Assembly: GCA_002358955.1 (NCBI GenBank)
Contig: DEPV01000026.1
Span: forward strand, 1 to 36,206
From: Erysipelothrix sp. UBA3383
GTDB lineage: Bacteria; Bacillota_I; Bacilli_A; Erysipelotrichales; Erysipelotrichaceae
Direction of reading: 5' to 3'
DNA length: 36,206 bases
The translations under genes were made by a program, and so were the position numbers. Shown piece by piece: positions 24,836 through 32,877 of this stretch (positions within the stretch are counted from its first letter, which is position 1; the number at the start of each line of letters is the position of its first letter). Below the pieces are notes generated by a model, which saw only the letters and a list, made by a program, of their open reading frames with translations, searched no databases and was not told the origin of the DNA.

Positions 24836-25891
24836 ATGAGTAAAAAACCACTATTTGAAAAAGGCTTTGGTATGAAGGTACTTAATGGGGTTGCAGTTGG
24901 ATCCGTTGTAGTACTGATACCTGGAGCTTTATTGAATGAATTATTTAAAGCATTATTACCCGTATTTCCACAGGGTCAGTTTGTATTGAATGCAACTGCT
25001 CTTTCAATGACGCTGATGGCGGCTATTGTAGGGGTTGCAATATCCATGCAATTTAAATTTACACCGATTGAGACCGCATCTGTAGCAATGGCTGCAGTGA
25101 TGGGATCAGGGGGTTGGGCATTTGCTGAAGGGGGAGGATTTCTATTCCAAGGAAGTGGGGATATTATCAATATGTCCATTACCGCAGCACTAGCAGCTGC
25201 CATGATCATCATCATTGCAGGACGTTTTAAAGCCTATACACTGCTTTTAACACCATCTATTGTATTGATTGTAGCAGGGGGAGTGGGATTGTTTACACTG
25301 CCTTATGTTCAACAAGTAACCGGACTGATTGCAAGTGGTATTGGATCTTTACTGGATTTCCAGCCGCTGATCATGTCAATCTTAATGGCGGTTATATTTG
25401 GAGCCATGATTGTAACACCAATGTCTACTGTAGGAATTGCACTTGCTATTAACTTAGGGGGTGTAGGATCTGCAGCTGCAAACGTAGGGATCTGTGCTGC
25501 TGCATTTGGACTTGCTATTACAGGGTGGAAAGCAAACTCTGTAGGAACCAGTATTGCACTGATGGCCGGATCTCCAAAAATGGCGATGGCTAATGTGTTT
25601 AAGAAACCTAAAATCATGATTCCGATTCTATGTAATGCTGCAGTATCAGGCGTCTTTGTTGCACTATTGGGACAACAAGGAACACCAATGTCAGCAGGAT
25701 TTGGGATTTCAGGACTCATTGGTCCAATTAACTCCATTAACTTATCAGGTGGATGGACACTGTTAAATGTTCTTAAAGCAGGAAGTGCATTCATCCTGAT
25801 TCCTGTAGTATTAGCTTTAGTGTTCCGTTATGTCTTTACTAAAGTAGTTCCTTTAGTAAGCTCGGATGATTATCGAATCGAGGTGCAATAA
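24836..25891 (+). CDS. Stand-alone PTS_EIIC_2-type membrane protein
   Basis: A 351-residue, very hydrophobic protein with about nine or ten membrane segments, rich in Gly and Ala. It resembles the PTS_EIIC_2 family (IIC-like proteins without fused IIA or IIB): KGFGMKVLNGVAVGSVVVLI, NATALSMTLMAAIVGVAISM, PIETASVAMAAVMGSGG and TPMSTVGIALAINLGG. No PTS IIA, IIB, HPr or EI gene is near. Placed between the E3 gene and ptb with AAGGAG before it and a TAATG overlap after it, it may move a 2-oxoacid, branched-chain acid or related solute. That role is inference from context only. Confidence 0.72.
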   Translation: MSKKPLFEKGFGMKVLNGVAVGSVVVLIPGALLNELFKALLPVFPQGQFVLNATALSMTLMAAIVGVAISMQFKFTPIETASVAMAAVMGSGGWAFAEGGGFLFQGSGDIINMSITAALAAAMIIIIAGRFKAYTLLLTPSIVLIVAGGVGLFTLPYVQQVTGLIASGIGSLLDFQPLIMSILMAVIFGAMIVTPMSTVGIALAINLGGVGSAAANVGICAAAFGLAITGWKANSVGTSIALMAGSPKMAMANVFKKPKIMIPILCNAAVSGVFVALLGQQGTPMSAGFGISGLIGPINSINLSGGWTLLNVLKAGSAFILIPVVLALVFRYVFTKVVPLVSSDDYRIEVQ

Positions 25892-26781
25892 TGTATAAAA
25901 ACTTTGTTGAACTGGAGTCTGTCTTAGTGCGTAATAAATTACGCACTAAGACATTGGCTTTAGTCTGTGCCCATGAAGAAACGGCTTTAAAAGCGGTGAT
26001 TGAAGTTGCTAATCGTAATTACATTAGTCCACTCCTTATTGGACGTGAAGATGAGATTTTAAAGCTGCTTGATGGTGATACAAGTTACCCCATTATCAAT
26101 GCTGATACGGATCAAGAAGCTGCTTTTATCGCAGTTGAGCAAGTCCGTTTAGGGCGTGTTGATATCATCATGAAAGGGCACTTACAAACCAGTGATTTAT
26201 TACGTGAAGTGGTCAAACGTGATACTGGAATCCGTCAAAGTGATGTATTGTCTCATATTGCACTGATTGAAAGTCCATTTCTAGATACCATGTTTATGGT
26301 TAGTGATGGGGGTATGTTACCTTATCCTACTTTAGAGCAAAAACAAGGGATCATTCAAAACACCTTGAATGTTGCACAATCATTGAACATTGAACAACCG
26401 AAGGTAGCACTTTTAGATGCTGCTGAACATGTTAACAAGCACATTCCAAGTTCCTTAGATTCAGAAAAACTATCACAGCAAAACTGGAATGATGCTATTG
26501 TTGAAGGACCCATCTCCATTGATTTAGCACTTTCTTCAGAAGCTGTTAAAAGTAAAGGATACCAAGGTCGCATTCAAGGGGATGCTGATATTTTAATTGT
26601 TCCTGATATTATTTCAGGTAATATTCTGGGTAAGGTTGGAACCATCCTTGCACCAGGTAAAATGGCAGGAATCATTGAAGGGGCAAGTGTTCCCATCGTA
26701 TTAACTTCACGAGGCTCAAGTCTTGATGAGAAAATTAATTCCATGTTACTAGCATGCTTTATTGCAGAGAAGGAGGCCTAA
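25891..26781 (+). CDS. ptb: Phosphate butyryltransferase
   Basis: A 296-residue PTA_PTB-family enzyme that turns acyl-CoA plus phosphate into acyl-phosphate. Family segments: LVCAHEETALKAVIEVANRN, VDIIMKGHLQTSDLLREVV, MVSDGGMLPYPTLEQK, VALLDAAEHVN and ADILIVPDIISGNILGK. ATG 25891 overlaps the upstream stop (TAATG). Codons 11-21 lie in a 15-bp perfect hairpin (25920-25953). Acetyl-, butyryl- or isobutyryl-CoA could be the substrate; the pairing with buk favours the butyryl type. Confidence 0.92.
   Translation: MYKNFVELESVLVRNKLRTKTLALVCAHEETALKAVIEVANRNYISPLLIGREDEILKLLDGDTSYPIINADTDQEAAFIAVEQVRLGRVDIIMKGHLQTSDLLREVVKRDTGIRQSDVLSHIALIESPFLDTMFMVSDGGMLPYPTLEQKQGIIQNTLNVAQSLNIEQPKVALLDAAEHVNKHIPSSLDSEKLSQQNWNDAIVEGPISIDLALSSEAVKSKGYQGRIQGDADILIVPDIISGNILGKVGTILAPGKMAGIIEGASVPIVLTSRGSSLDEKINSMLLACFIAEKEA
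25920..25953 (+). repeat. 15-bp perfect inverted repeat (hairpin) inside the start of ptb
   Basis: TGTCTTAGTGCGTAA (25920-25934), loop TAAA, then TTACGCACTAAGACA (25939-25953). The arms are exactly complementary, and the hairpin begins 29 bases after the ptb ATG. No T-run follows, so it is not a terminator. It could be an mRNA processing or translation-control hairpin, or a protein-binding palindrome. Confidence 0.85.
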
Positions 26782-26782
26782 G

Positions 26783-27847
26783 ATGGCACTTATATTCAGT
26801 TTAAATCCAGGTGCTACTTCGACTAAATGCGCCCTTTATCAAAATGATAAAGAGTTGTTTCGCGATGAAGTGAGGCATGATCGTAAAGATCTGGACAAGT
26901 TTAAAACACTGAAAGATCAGCTTCCAATGCGCTTTGATGCCATGATTGATGCATTGGTATCAAGGGGCTATAAAGTAGAGGATCTTGATGTTGTGGTTGC
27001 ACGTGGTGGTATTTTACCACCTGTTGATGCAGGTGCCATACTGGTTAAAGATGAAATGGTAGATTACCTATTGAATAAGTCGACAGTATCACACCCCGCC
27101 AACCTAGCAGCTGCAATGGCTCTTGAAATTGTGAAAAAGAATGGTCATGGTATTGCTTATGTCTATGATCCTATTTCAGTGGATCAGCTTAAGCCAGTAG
27201 CACGCATCAGTGGCTTAAAGGATTATGATCGAGGCAGTACAGGACACATGCTCAACTCCAGAGCTGCGGCCTTACAATATGCTCATGACAATCGTTTAGC
27301 ATACGATTCACTCAATTTAATTGTAGTGCATGCTGGAACGGGAATTACTGTAACAGCACATGAAAAAGGTCGTATGATAGATATTGTAGGAGATGATGAG
27401 GGAGCATTTTCACCAGAGCGTACCGGTGGATTACCCCTACGCGCTTTTACGAAACTGTGCTATACTAAAACTGAAGAAGAAGTGGTAAAAATGACACGTC
27501 ATCATGGGGGATTGATGTCTTATTTTGATACCAATGATGTTCGAGAAGTAGAAAGCTTAATACCAGAAAATCCTGATGCTACAGTCATCCTTGAAGCCAT
27601 GGCTTATCAGATTGCTAAAAGCATTGGTCAAATGGCAACAGTACTCAAGGGTCAGGTTGATGGTATTGTGATTAGTGGTGGATTTGCACGTTCGCAAATG
27701 ATTATGGAGTGGGTCATAGAGCGCGTTCAATTTATTTCTGATGTGACGCTATACCCTGGAGAATTTGAGTTAGAAGCCCTATCATTAGGGGGCTATCGCG
27801 CTTATTTAGGACAGGAACCGGTTCAAACAATCATTTTTGACGATTAA
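26783..27847 (+). CDS. buk: Butyrate kinase
   Basis: A 354-residue acetokinase-family enzyme (ASKHA fold) that makes ATP from acyl-phosphate. Phosphate-1 motif SLNPGATSTKCALY at the N-terminus, then VVARGGILPPVDAGA, HAGTGITVTAHEKGRMIDIV (phosphate-2), EGAFSPERTGGLP and the adenosine loop DGIVISGGFARS. ATG 26783 is 7 bases after AAGGAGG and one base past the ptb stop; the frame back to 26762 lies inside ptb. With Ptb it converts acyl-CoA to acid plus ATP. Confidence 0.95.
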   Translation: MALIFSLNPGATSTKCALYQNDKELFRDEVRHDRKDLDKFKTLKDQLPMRFDAMIDALVSRGYKVEDLDVVVARGGILPPVDAGAILVKDEMVDYLLNKSTVSHPANLAAAMALEIVKKNGHGIAYVYDPISVDQLKPVARISGLKDYDRGSTGHMLNSRAAALQYAHDNRLAYDSLNLIVVHAGTGITVTAHEKGRMIDIVGDDEGAFSPERTGGLPLRAFTKLCYTKTEEEVVKMTRHHGGLMSYFDTNDVREVESLIPENPDATVILEAMAYQIAKSIGQMATVLKGQVDGIVISGGFARSQMIMEWVIERVQFISDVTLYPGEFELEALSLGGYRAYLGQEPVQTIIFDD

Positions 27848-27874
27848 TCTAGACTTGTTAATAAAGGAGATCTC

Positions 27875-28783
27875 ATGAATCTTAAGAAACTGGATTATTT
27901 TGTTACTTTAGTCGATGCTGGTAACTTTTCCCATGCCGCAGAACAGCTGTACATTACCCAACCTGCACTCAGTTGGAATATTAAGGATTTAGAAAGCAGT
28001 TTAAAAACTGAACTTTTAGTGCGCTCTGCAAGTGGTATTGAACTGACTGAAACAGGAAGTATTCTTTATGATGGTGCTAAATCTTTACTTGAAAAAGCAG
28101 CCCAACTGGAGCGTTCCATAGCCATAGCACAACATCACTCCAAACGTAAAGTAAGGCTGGGTATGACCATATTATCATCCATTGAATACATGGACATCTT
28201 CCAATATTTTGCCAGTCAATACGAAGAATATCAACTTGATTTTGTACAACGAGGGTCTAAAGAAATTCAAGACATGCTTGCTAAGGGTCAACTTGATATT
28301 GGTATTGTATCAGAACCCATTTACTATCCCAGTTTAGAAAACACACGTCGAAAACTGGATGATTATTACTATGAGGTCGCTGTTGTTGTATCCAAAGACA
28401 ATCCATTATCCACAGAAAAGTCCATCACTTTTGATATGGTAAAAGAAGAGAAACTTTGCTTGATGACAACCGGTTTCGCCATGGGCAATGAGGTTGAAAA
28501 AAGAATGTTAGATCTGGGTATTGTACCCAATGTTGTCTTTCGAAATGAGAACTGGGAAGTCTTGGTGGAACATGTTTCTTCCTACCACTCAGTAACTTTT
28601 CTACCCATTGGTATTAAAGACTTATTGACGCGTGATGATCTGGTATGGATCCCGCTTGTCGATGATAAGGTTGCTCGATTTAATTTATCGCTGATATCCA
28701 ATTTAGAAAATAAGAATCCATCCGATACTCTCTTATTGAATCGATTCTATGAGGTCTTAACCAGTACAAGTAAATCTAGATAA
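27875..28783 (+). CDS. LysR-family transcriptional regulator
   Basis: A 302-residue regulator with an N-terminal LysR helix-turn-helix (residues 3-62: LDYFVTLVDAGNFSHAAEQL, YITQPALSWNIKDLES) and a periplasmic-binding-type effector domain from about 90. It is co-directional, 27 bases after buk, and ends in the terminator at 28788-28813. Its likely target is its own operon; most LysR genes are divergent from targets, so control of another locus is also possible. Confidence 0.92.
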   Translation: MNLKKLDYFVTLVDAGNFSHAAEQLYITQPALSWNIKDLESSLKTELLVRSASGIELTETGSILYDGAKSLLEKAAQLERSIAIAQHHSKRKVRLGMTILSSIEYMDIFQYFASQYEEYQLDFVQRGSKEIQDMLAKGQLDIGIVSEPIYYPSLENTRRKLDDYYYEVAVVVSKDNPLSTEKSITFDMVKEEKLCLMTTGFAMGNEVEKRMLDLGIVPNVVFRNENWEVLVEHVSSYHSVTFLPIGIKDLLTRDDLVWIPLVDDKVARFNLSLISNLENKNPSDTLLLNRFYEVLTSTSKSR

Positions 28784-28787
28784 GTTC

Positions 28788-28813
28788 AAAAAAACCAAGC
28801 AATTGGTTTTTTT
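28788..28813. terminator. Bidirectional-looking terminator after the LysR gene
   Basis: AAAAAAACCAA (28788-28798) and TTGGTTTTTTT (28803-28813) around a GCAA loop. It has T-runs in both directions. Confidence 0.85.
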
Positions 28814-29143
28814 GTTATATAAAGGCATGAGGCTTTCATGTCTTTTTTCTTGTTATTGCTAAACAATCAGGAAATCTTACAAGGTCTATGTTCAAATATC
28901 ATCAAGGATAAGCCTTATGAAATTCTTACTAACCGGCAATAAGACTCATTTTGTTGATGGTATATAAAGTTTTTAATATTTATTATGAATTTATTTATCA
29001 CATTTTTACATCTAATATTAAGCAAAGTATGATTTTAGGAAACTGTAAGGAAAACAAATGAACACGAAGTCTTTGAATGAAAATTTTTAATAGAGTCAGA
29101 ATTCCCATACTGAGTCAGTATTAAAATGGTGAAAATTTAGCGA

Positions 29144-29157
29144 TGTAAACGTTTGCA
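29144..29157. promoter_or_regulatory. cre box 1 of pulA
   Basis: TGTAAACGTTTGCA matches TGWAANCGNTNWCA at all but one position. It overlaps the candidate -35 hexamer (29153-29158), so CcpA bound here would block RNA polymerase. Confidence 0.8.
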
Positions 29158-29181
29158 AGTCTTAAAATAATTTGTTAGGAT
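29153..29181 (+). promoter_or_regulatory. Promoter of pulA
   Basis: TTGCAA (29153-29158), a 17-base spacer and TAGGAT (29176-29181), with TG at 29173-29174 making an extended -10. It lies between two cre boxes. Confidence 0.65.
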
Positions 29182-29197
29182 GAATTCGCTAGCTTAT

Positions 29198-29211
29198 TGA
29201 AAACGTTTTCT
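29198..29211. promoter_or_regulatory. cre box 2 of pulA
   Basis: TGAAAACGTTTTCT contains the palindrome GAAAACGTTTTC and matches the cre consensus except at the last base. It lies just downstream of the predicted start site and ends 12 bases before the ATG. The centres of the two boxes are 54 bases apart. Confidence 0.75.
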
Positions 29212-29223
29212 AGAGGAGACACA

Positions 29224-32200
29224 ATGTATAAACAAAGGATAAAAAGGATCTTGGTAGGGGTTGTCCTTACTGCTTTAGTATTTAGTGGATTTGCAGCAGC
29301 GCCCAAGCATGTTACAGCAGATAGTGCTGTGCGTACTTTAACACTGCACTTTAGTAAAGATGCAAATATTACAGATGAGACAGTTTGGTCATGGGGTGAT
29401 CTACCAGAACAAAATGGCAATTGGCCACAAGGGAAAAGCTTGGATGCTACATCCGATGCAGATTATCCACACAGTGCAACACTGGTTTTAAACGATGATG
29501 CAAAAGTGTTCAATTTTCTAATTGTTAAAGCCGATGAGGAAAAGAAAACTGGTGATGTATCGATTGAACTTTTGACACAGGAAATGACGGATGTCTATCT
29601 GGATAAGGATTTCAATGTGTTTTATACTGCAAATCGAGTGCCTGAAGGTAAGGTTCGCATTCATTATCAAGATGATCAATACAATTACAAACGCGATCAT
29701 GTTTATGTTTATGGACTCTTGTCCATCAATGGTAATAATGAGTGGGGTACATTTTTAGAACTTGATAAAAGTACTTTAGGACCCAATGGTATTTATGGGG
29801 AGTATGATTATAACGATACTGAAGATGTGAAGAACAATAAAACAGGTTTCTTCAATCTTGTTAATGGCAATGATGGTGACCGAAGCTATGAGCATGTGAT
29901 TAAAGAAGTGTCATTAAGTCGAGAACTCTTTGTACGTGAAGGGGATGAGACACTGTATGATAATCCTTACTACGTGACCAAAGAGCGCATGACAGGAGCA
30001 GAACAGGTCAGTACTTCACAAATACAATTATCATTCAATAACATTACACAATTTGATGTTAAAGATGTCAGAAACAATTTAGTGTTCTATAATGGTAATG
30101 ATGTTGTTTCTGTGGATGATTACACAGTGAGTGAGGGTGAAGGGGTATTCCTAATTGAAGGAGACTTTGAAACACTTGATATTACACATCTAGAATTGTA
30201 TGGGGTGACACTAATGCTTATGAAATCTTGGAAATATATGGATTCTACTTACTTTTATGAAGGGGATCTAGGTGCGACATTGCATGATGATGGCAGTGCT
30301 ACTTTAAAACTATGGAGTCCTTCTGCAGATGGGGTACGTGTTAAGTTGTATGATCGTGATGATCAAACGAAGTGGTTGCAAGATATTGCCATGACACAAA
30401 TTGATGGTGTGTGGGAAGTGACACTGAATGCATCCAATACCGGTATTGATAATCTGAGAAATTATGTTTATCACTATGCCATTGAAAGAGAAGGAACAGA
30501 GTTTATCACTTTAGATCCTTATGCGAAAAGTTTATCGCAATGGAATTCTGATAATGCACAAGGGGATAAAATTGCAAAAGCAGCAATTGTAAATCCAAGT
30601 GAGATTGGACCTGAACTTGATTATGCAGATATCGAAGGGTATAAGACACGAGAAGATGCGATTATCTATGAATTGCATGTACGAGACTTTACCTCAGATC
30701 CTAATCTCGAAGGTGAATTAAAAGCCCAGTTTGGTACCTTTGCTTCATTTGTTGAAAAACTGGATTACCTTGAAGATTTAGGAGTAACCCACGTACAGTT
30801 ACTTCCAATTATGAGTTACTACTTTGCAAATGAGTTCAATACAAAAGAGCGTATGCTGGATTATGAAAGTGAGAATACAGATTATAACTGGGGTTATGAT
30901 CCGCAATCCTACTTTGCTCTAACAGGGATGTATTCTGAAGATGCATCCAATCCAGAAAAACGCATTGAAGAGTTTAAAAACTTAGTCAATGAAATTCATG
31001 AACGTGGTATGGGAGTGATCCTTGATGTCGTCTACAACCATACAGCTCGTACTGAAATCTTTGAAGATTTAGAACCTAACTATTACCACTTTATGGATCG
31101 TGATGGAACAGCACGTACAAGTTTTGGTGGAGGACGCCTTGGAACTTCACACTTAATGAGTCGTCGTATTCTTGTGGATTCCATTTTATACATGGTAGAA
31201 GAGTATAAAGTCGATGGTTTTAGATTTGATATGATGGGTGATCATGATGCTGAAACGATTCAAATTGCATTTGATGAAGCTCAGAAACTCAATCCAAACA
31301 TCCTTATGATTGGTGAAGGGTGGGTTACTTATGCAGGGGATGAAGGTGAGTCTTTACAAGCTGCAGACCAGCAATGGATGCAATATACTCAAGCGGTGGG
31401 AAGCTTTTCTGATGAAATTCGTAATGAATTAAAATCAGGATTTGGAAGTGAGGGACAGCCTCGATTCCTTACCAATGGAGCACGCAGTACACAAGTCATC
31501 TATAATAATATGATTGCACGTCCGGGTAACTTCTTAGCTGATGATCCAGGAGATGTGGTTCAGTACATTGAGGCTCATGATAACTTAACCTTGTATGATG
31601 TCATTGCACAGTCCATCAAGAAAGATCCAAAATATCATGATAAAGAGATCTTAGAACGTGTTCGTTTAGGAAATACTATGGTCCTAACATCACAAGGAAC
31701 TGCATTCTTACATGGTGGACAAGAGTATGGTCGTACCAAGCAATTCTTAGCAGATACAACAGATGCACCTTATAAATCTACTTATATGGTGAATGCAGAT
31801 GGAACACCATTTGATAATCCATACTTCATTCATGACTCCTACGATTCAAGTGATATCATCAACCGCTTTGATTGGGACAAAGCTACCAATGAAGAGGCTT
31901 ACCCACTAAATGTTTTAACAAGAAATCACATGAAGGGATTAATCTCAATTCGTCGATCAACAGATGCATTTACCTATCCTACTACAGCCCTGATTGATCA
32001 GTATGTATCTCAAGTCTTAAGTGATGATATTAAGAATGAAGACTTGGTATTAGCGATGAAAAATATCTCTGCTGAAACAACAAATGTTTATTACACATTT
32101 GTAAATGCTGATGATGTTGAACGTACGATTAACTTTAAGGATGAGTCATTAGATCTTGATAAACTTACTGTTATTAGTAATGGTGAACAAGTGGATTTAG

Positions 32201-32628
32201 CGGGTCTTATCAATCATGGTGTTGTATTTGATGAAACATCAATCACACTAGATCCTCTAAGTTCAGTCATCATTAAGATTACAAACAAGGAAGAGGTAGT
32301 TGAGCCAGGTGAAGAAGAGACTCCAGAAACACCAGAGACTCCAGGTACACCTAATGATAAAGATGATTCAAACAATAATGATTCAGATAATACAGTAGAT
32401 TCTGATGATAATGTTAAGGGGCCTGAAGATAATAATGATTCAAAACCTGCGACACCAGAAAAACCAGAAACTCCTGAATCTTCAGTAACTCCAGATAATA
32501 AACTCGATACTGATAGTGACACACTACCATCAACAGGTGTTAATACAAGCGCTGTATTTGCATTTTCTGGGTTATTCTTATTGGCTGGTTTTGTAATGAT
32601 AAAACGTAATAGAATCTTTAGTAAATAA
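29224..32628 (+). CDS. pulA: Cell-wall-anchored type I pullulanase
   Basis: A 1134-residue secreted enzyme cutting alpha-1,6 bonds of pullulan, starch or glycogen. In order: signal peptide (about 1-32), CBM41 starch-binding region (RTLTLHFSKDANITDE, WSWGDLP), an N-terminal linker domain, CBM48 from about 350 (GATLHDDGSATLKLWSPSA), and the GH13 catalytic domain. The type I signature YNWGYDP is at 554-560. Catalytic residues: nucleophile D669 (GFRFDMMGD), acid E698 (MIGEGW) and D786 (EAHDN). A Pro/Glu/Asp-rich spacer is followed by the sortase motif LPSTG (1101-1105), a membrane segment and a basic tail. ATG 29224 follows AGAGGAG. It resembles the streptococcal SpuA/PulA plan with one CBM41. 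Regulation by two cre boxes is likely. Confidence 0.96.
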   Translation: MYKQRIKRILVGVVLTALVFSGFAAAPKHVTADSAVRTLTLHFSKDANITDETVWSWGDLPEQNGNWPQGKSLDATSDADYPHSATLVLNDDAKVFNFLIVKADEEKKTGDVSIELLTQEMTDVYLDKDFNVFYTANRVPEGKVRIHYQDDQYNYKRDHVYVYGLLSINGNNEWGTFLELDKSTLGPNGIYGEYDYNDTEDVKNNKTGFFNLVNGNDGDRSYEHVIKEVSLSRELFVREGDETLYDNPYYVTKERMTGAEQVSTSQIQLSFNNITQFDVKDVRNNLVFYNGNDVVSVDDYTVSEGEGVFLIEGDFETLDITHLELYGVTLMLMKSWKYMDSTYFYEGDLGATLHDDGSATLKLWSPSADGVRVKLYDRDDQTKWLQDIAMTQIDGVWEVTLNASNTGIDNLRNYVYHYAIEREGTEFITLDPYAKSLSQWNSDNAQGDKIAKAAIVNPSEIGPELDYADIEGYKTREDAIIYELHVRDFTSDPNLEGELKAQFGTFASFVEKLDYLEDLGVTHVQLLPIMSYYFANEFNTKERMLDYESENTDYNWGYDPQSYFALTGMYSEDASNPEKRIEEFKNLVNEIHERGMGVILDVVYNHTARTEIFEDLEPNYYHFMDRDGTARTSFGGGRLGTSHLMSRRILVDSILYMVEEYKVDGFRFDMMGDHDAETIQIAFDEAQKLNPNILMIGEGWVTYAGDEGESLQAADQQWMQYTQAVGSFSDEIRNELKSGFGSEGQPRFLTNGARSTQVIYNNMIARPGNFLADDPGDVVQYIEAHDNLTLYDVIAQSIKKDPKYHDKEILERVRLGNTMVLTSQGTAFLHGGQEYGRTKQFLADTTDAPYKSTYMVNADGTPFDNPYFIHDSYDSSDIINRFDWDKATNEEAYPLNVLTRNHMKGLISIRRSTDAFTYPTTALIDQYVSQVLSDDIKNEDLVLAMKNISAETTNVYYTFVNADDVERTINFKDESLDLDKLTVISNGEQVDLAGLINHGVVFDETSITLDPLSSVIIKITNKEEVVEPGEEETPETPETPGTPNDKDDSNNNDSDNTVDSDDNVKGPEDNNDSKPATPEKPETPESSVTPDNKLDTDSDTLPSTGVNTSAVFAFSGLFLLAGFVMIKRNRIFSK

Positions 32629-32639
32629 TAAATTATTTG

Positions 32640-32673
32640 AAACAACATGGCACAATCACCGTGTTGTTTTTTT
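32640..32673 (+). terminator. Terminator of pulA
   Basis: AACAACATGG pairs with CCGTGTTGTT (one G-U pair), 8-base loop, and a long T-run follows. Confidence 0.85.
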
Positions 32674-32842
32674 ATATAAACGAGTTAATTAAAAAACATG
32701 TTTGTGTAGATTGGTACAAGAAATTTGGGTTCAATGTCTATCTATAAATTTATCTATTGAACAATGACAAAAACACAGTCTTCAACTAAATCCGTATGTT
32801 AAATCTAAGGAGACAGAAACAGACTCAAAGTTCGTAATGGTG

Positions 32843-32848
32843 TATACT
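32843..32848 (+). promoter_or_regulatory. Possible -10 of the second AlbA_2 gene
   Basis: TATACT about 30 bases before the ATG at 32878, followed by AAGGAG at about 32865-32870. No convincing -35 is seen. Confidence 0.35.
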
Positions 32849-32877
32849 ATTATTAATAGATAGTAAGGAGAAGAGAC

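Larger units (their letters stand above)
28784..29223 (+). other. Intergenic region between the LysR gene and pulA
   Basis: About 440 bases. It holds the LysR terminator (28788-28813), an uncoded stretch (about 28820-29140) in which a 31-codon frame without start is the longest piece noticed, and the pulA control region with two cre boxes and a promoter (29144-29211). Confidence 0.65.

Noticed and set aside
25309..25794. 161-codon minus-strand open frame
   Set aside because: It is antisense to the EIIC-like gene; its Pro/Ala/Ile-rich content follows from the GC-biased Gly/Ala codons of that gene.
28850..28945. 31-codon frame in the LysR-pulA gap as a gene remnant
   Set aside because: No start codon with ribosome-binding site and no family resemblance.
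32214..32648. 144-codon minus-strand open frame
   Set aside because: It is antisense to the repetitive Pro/Glu/Asp spacer and anchor of pullulanase, giving a Ser/Gly/Val-rich shadow.
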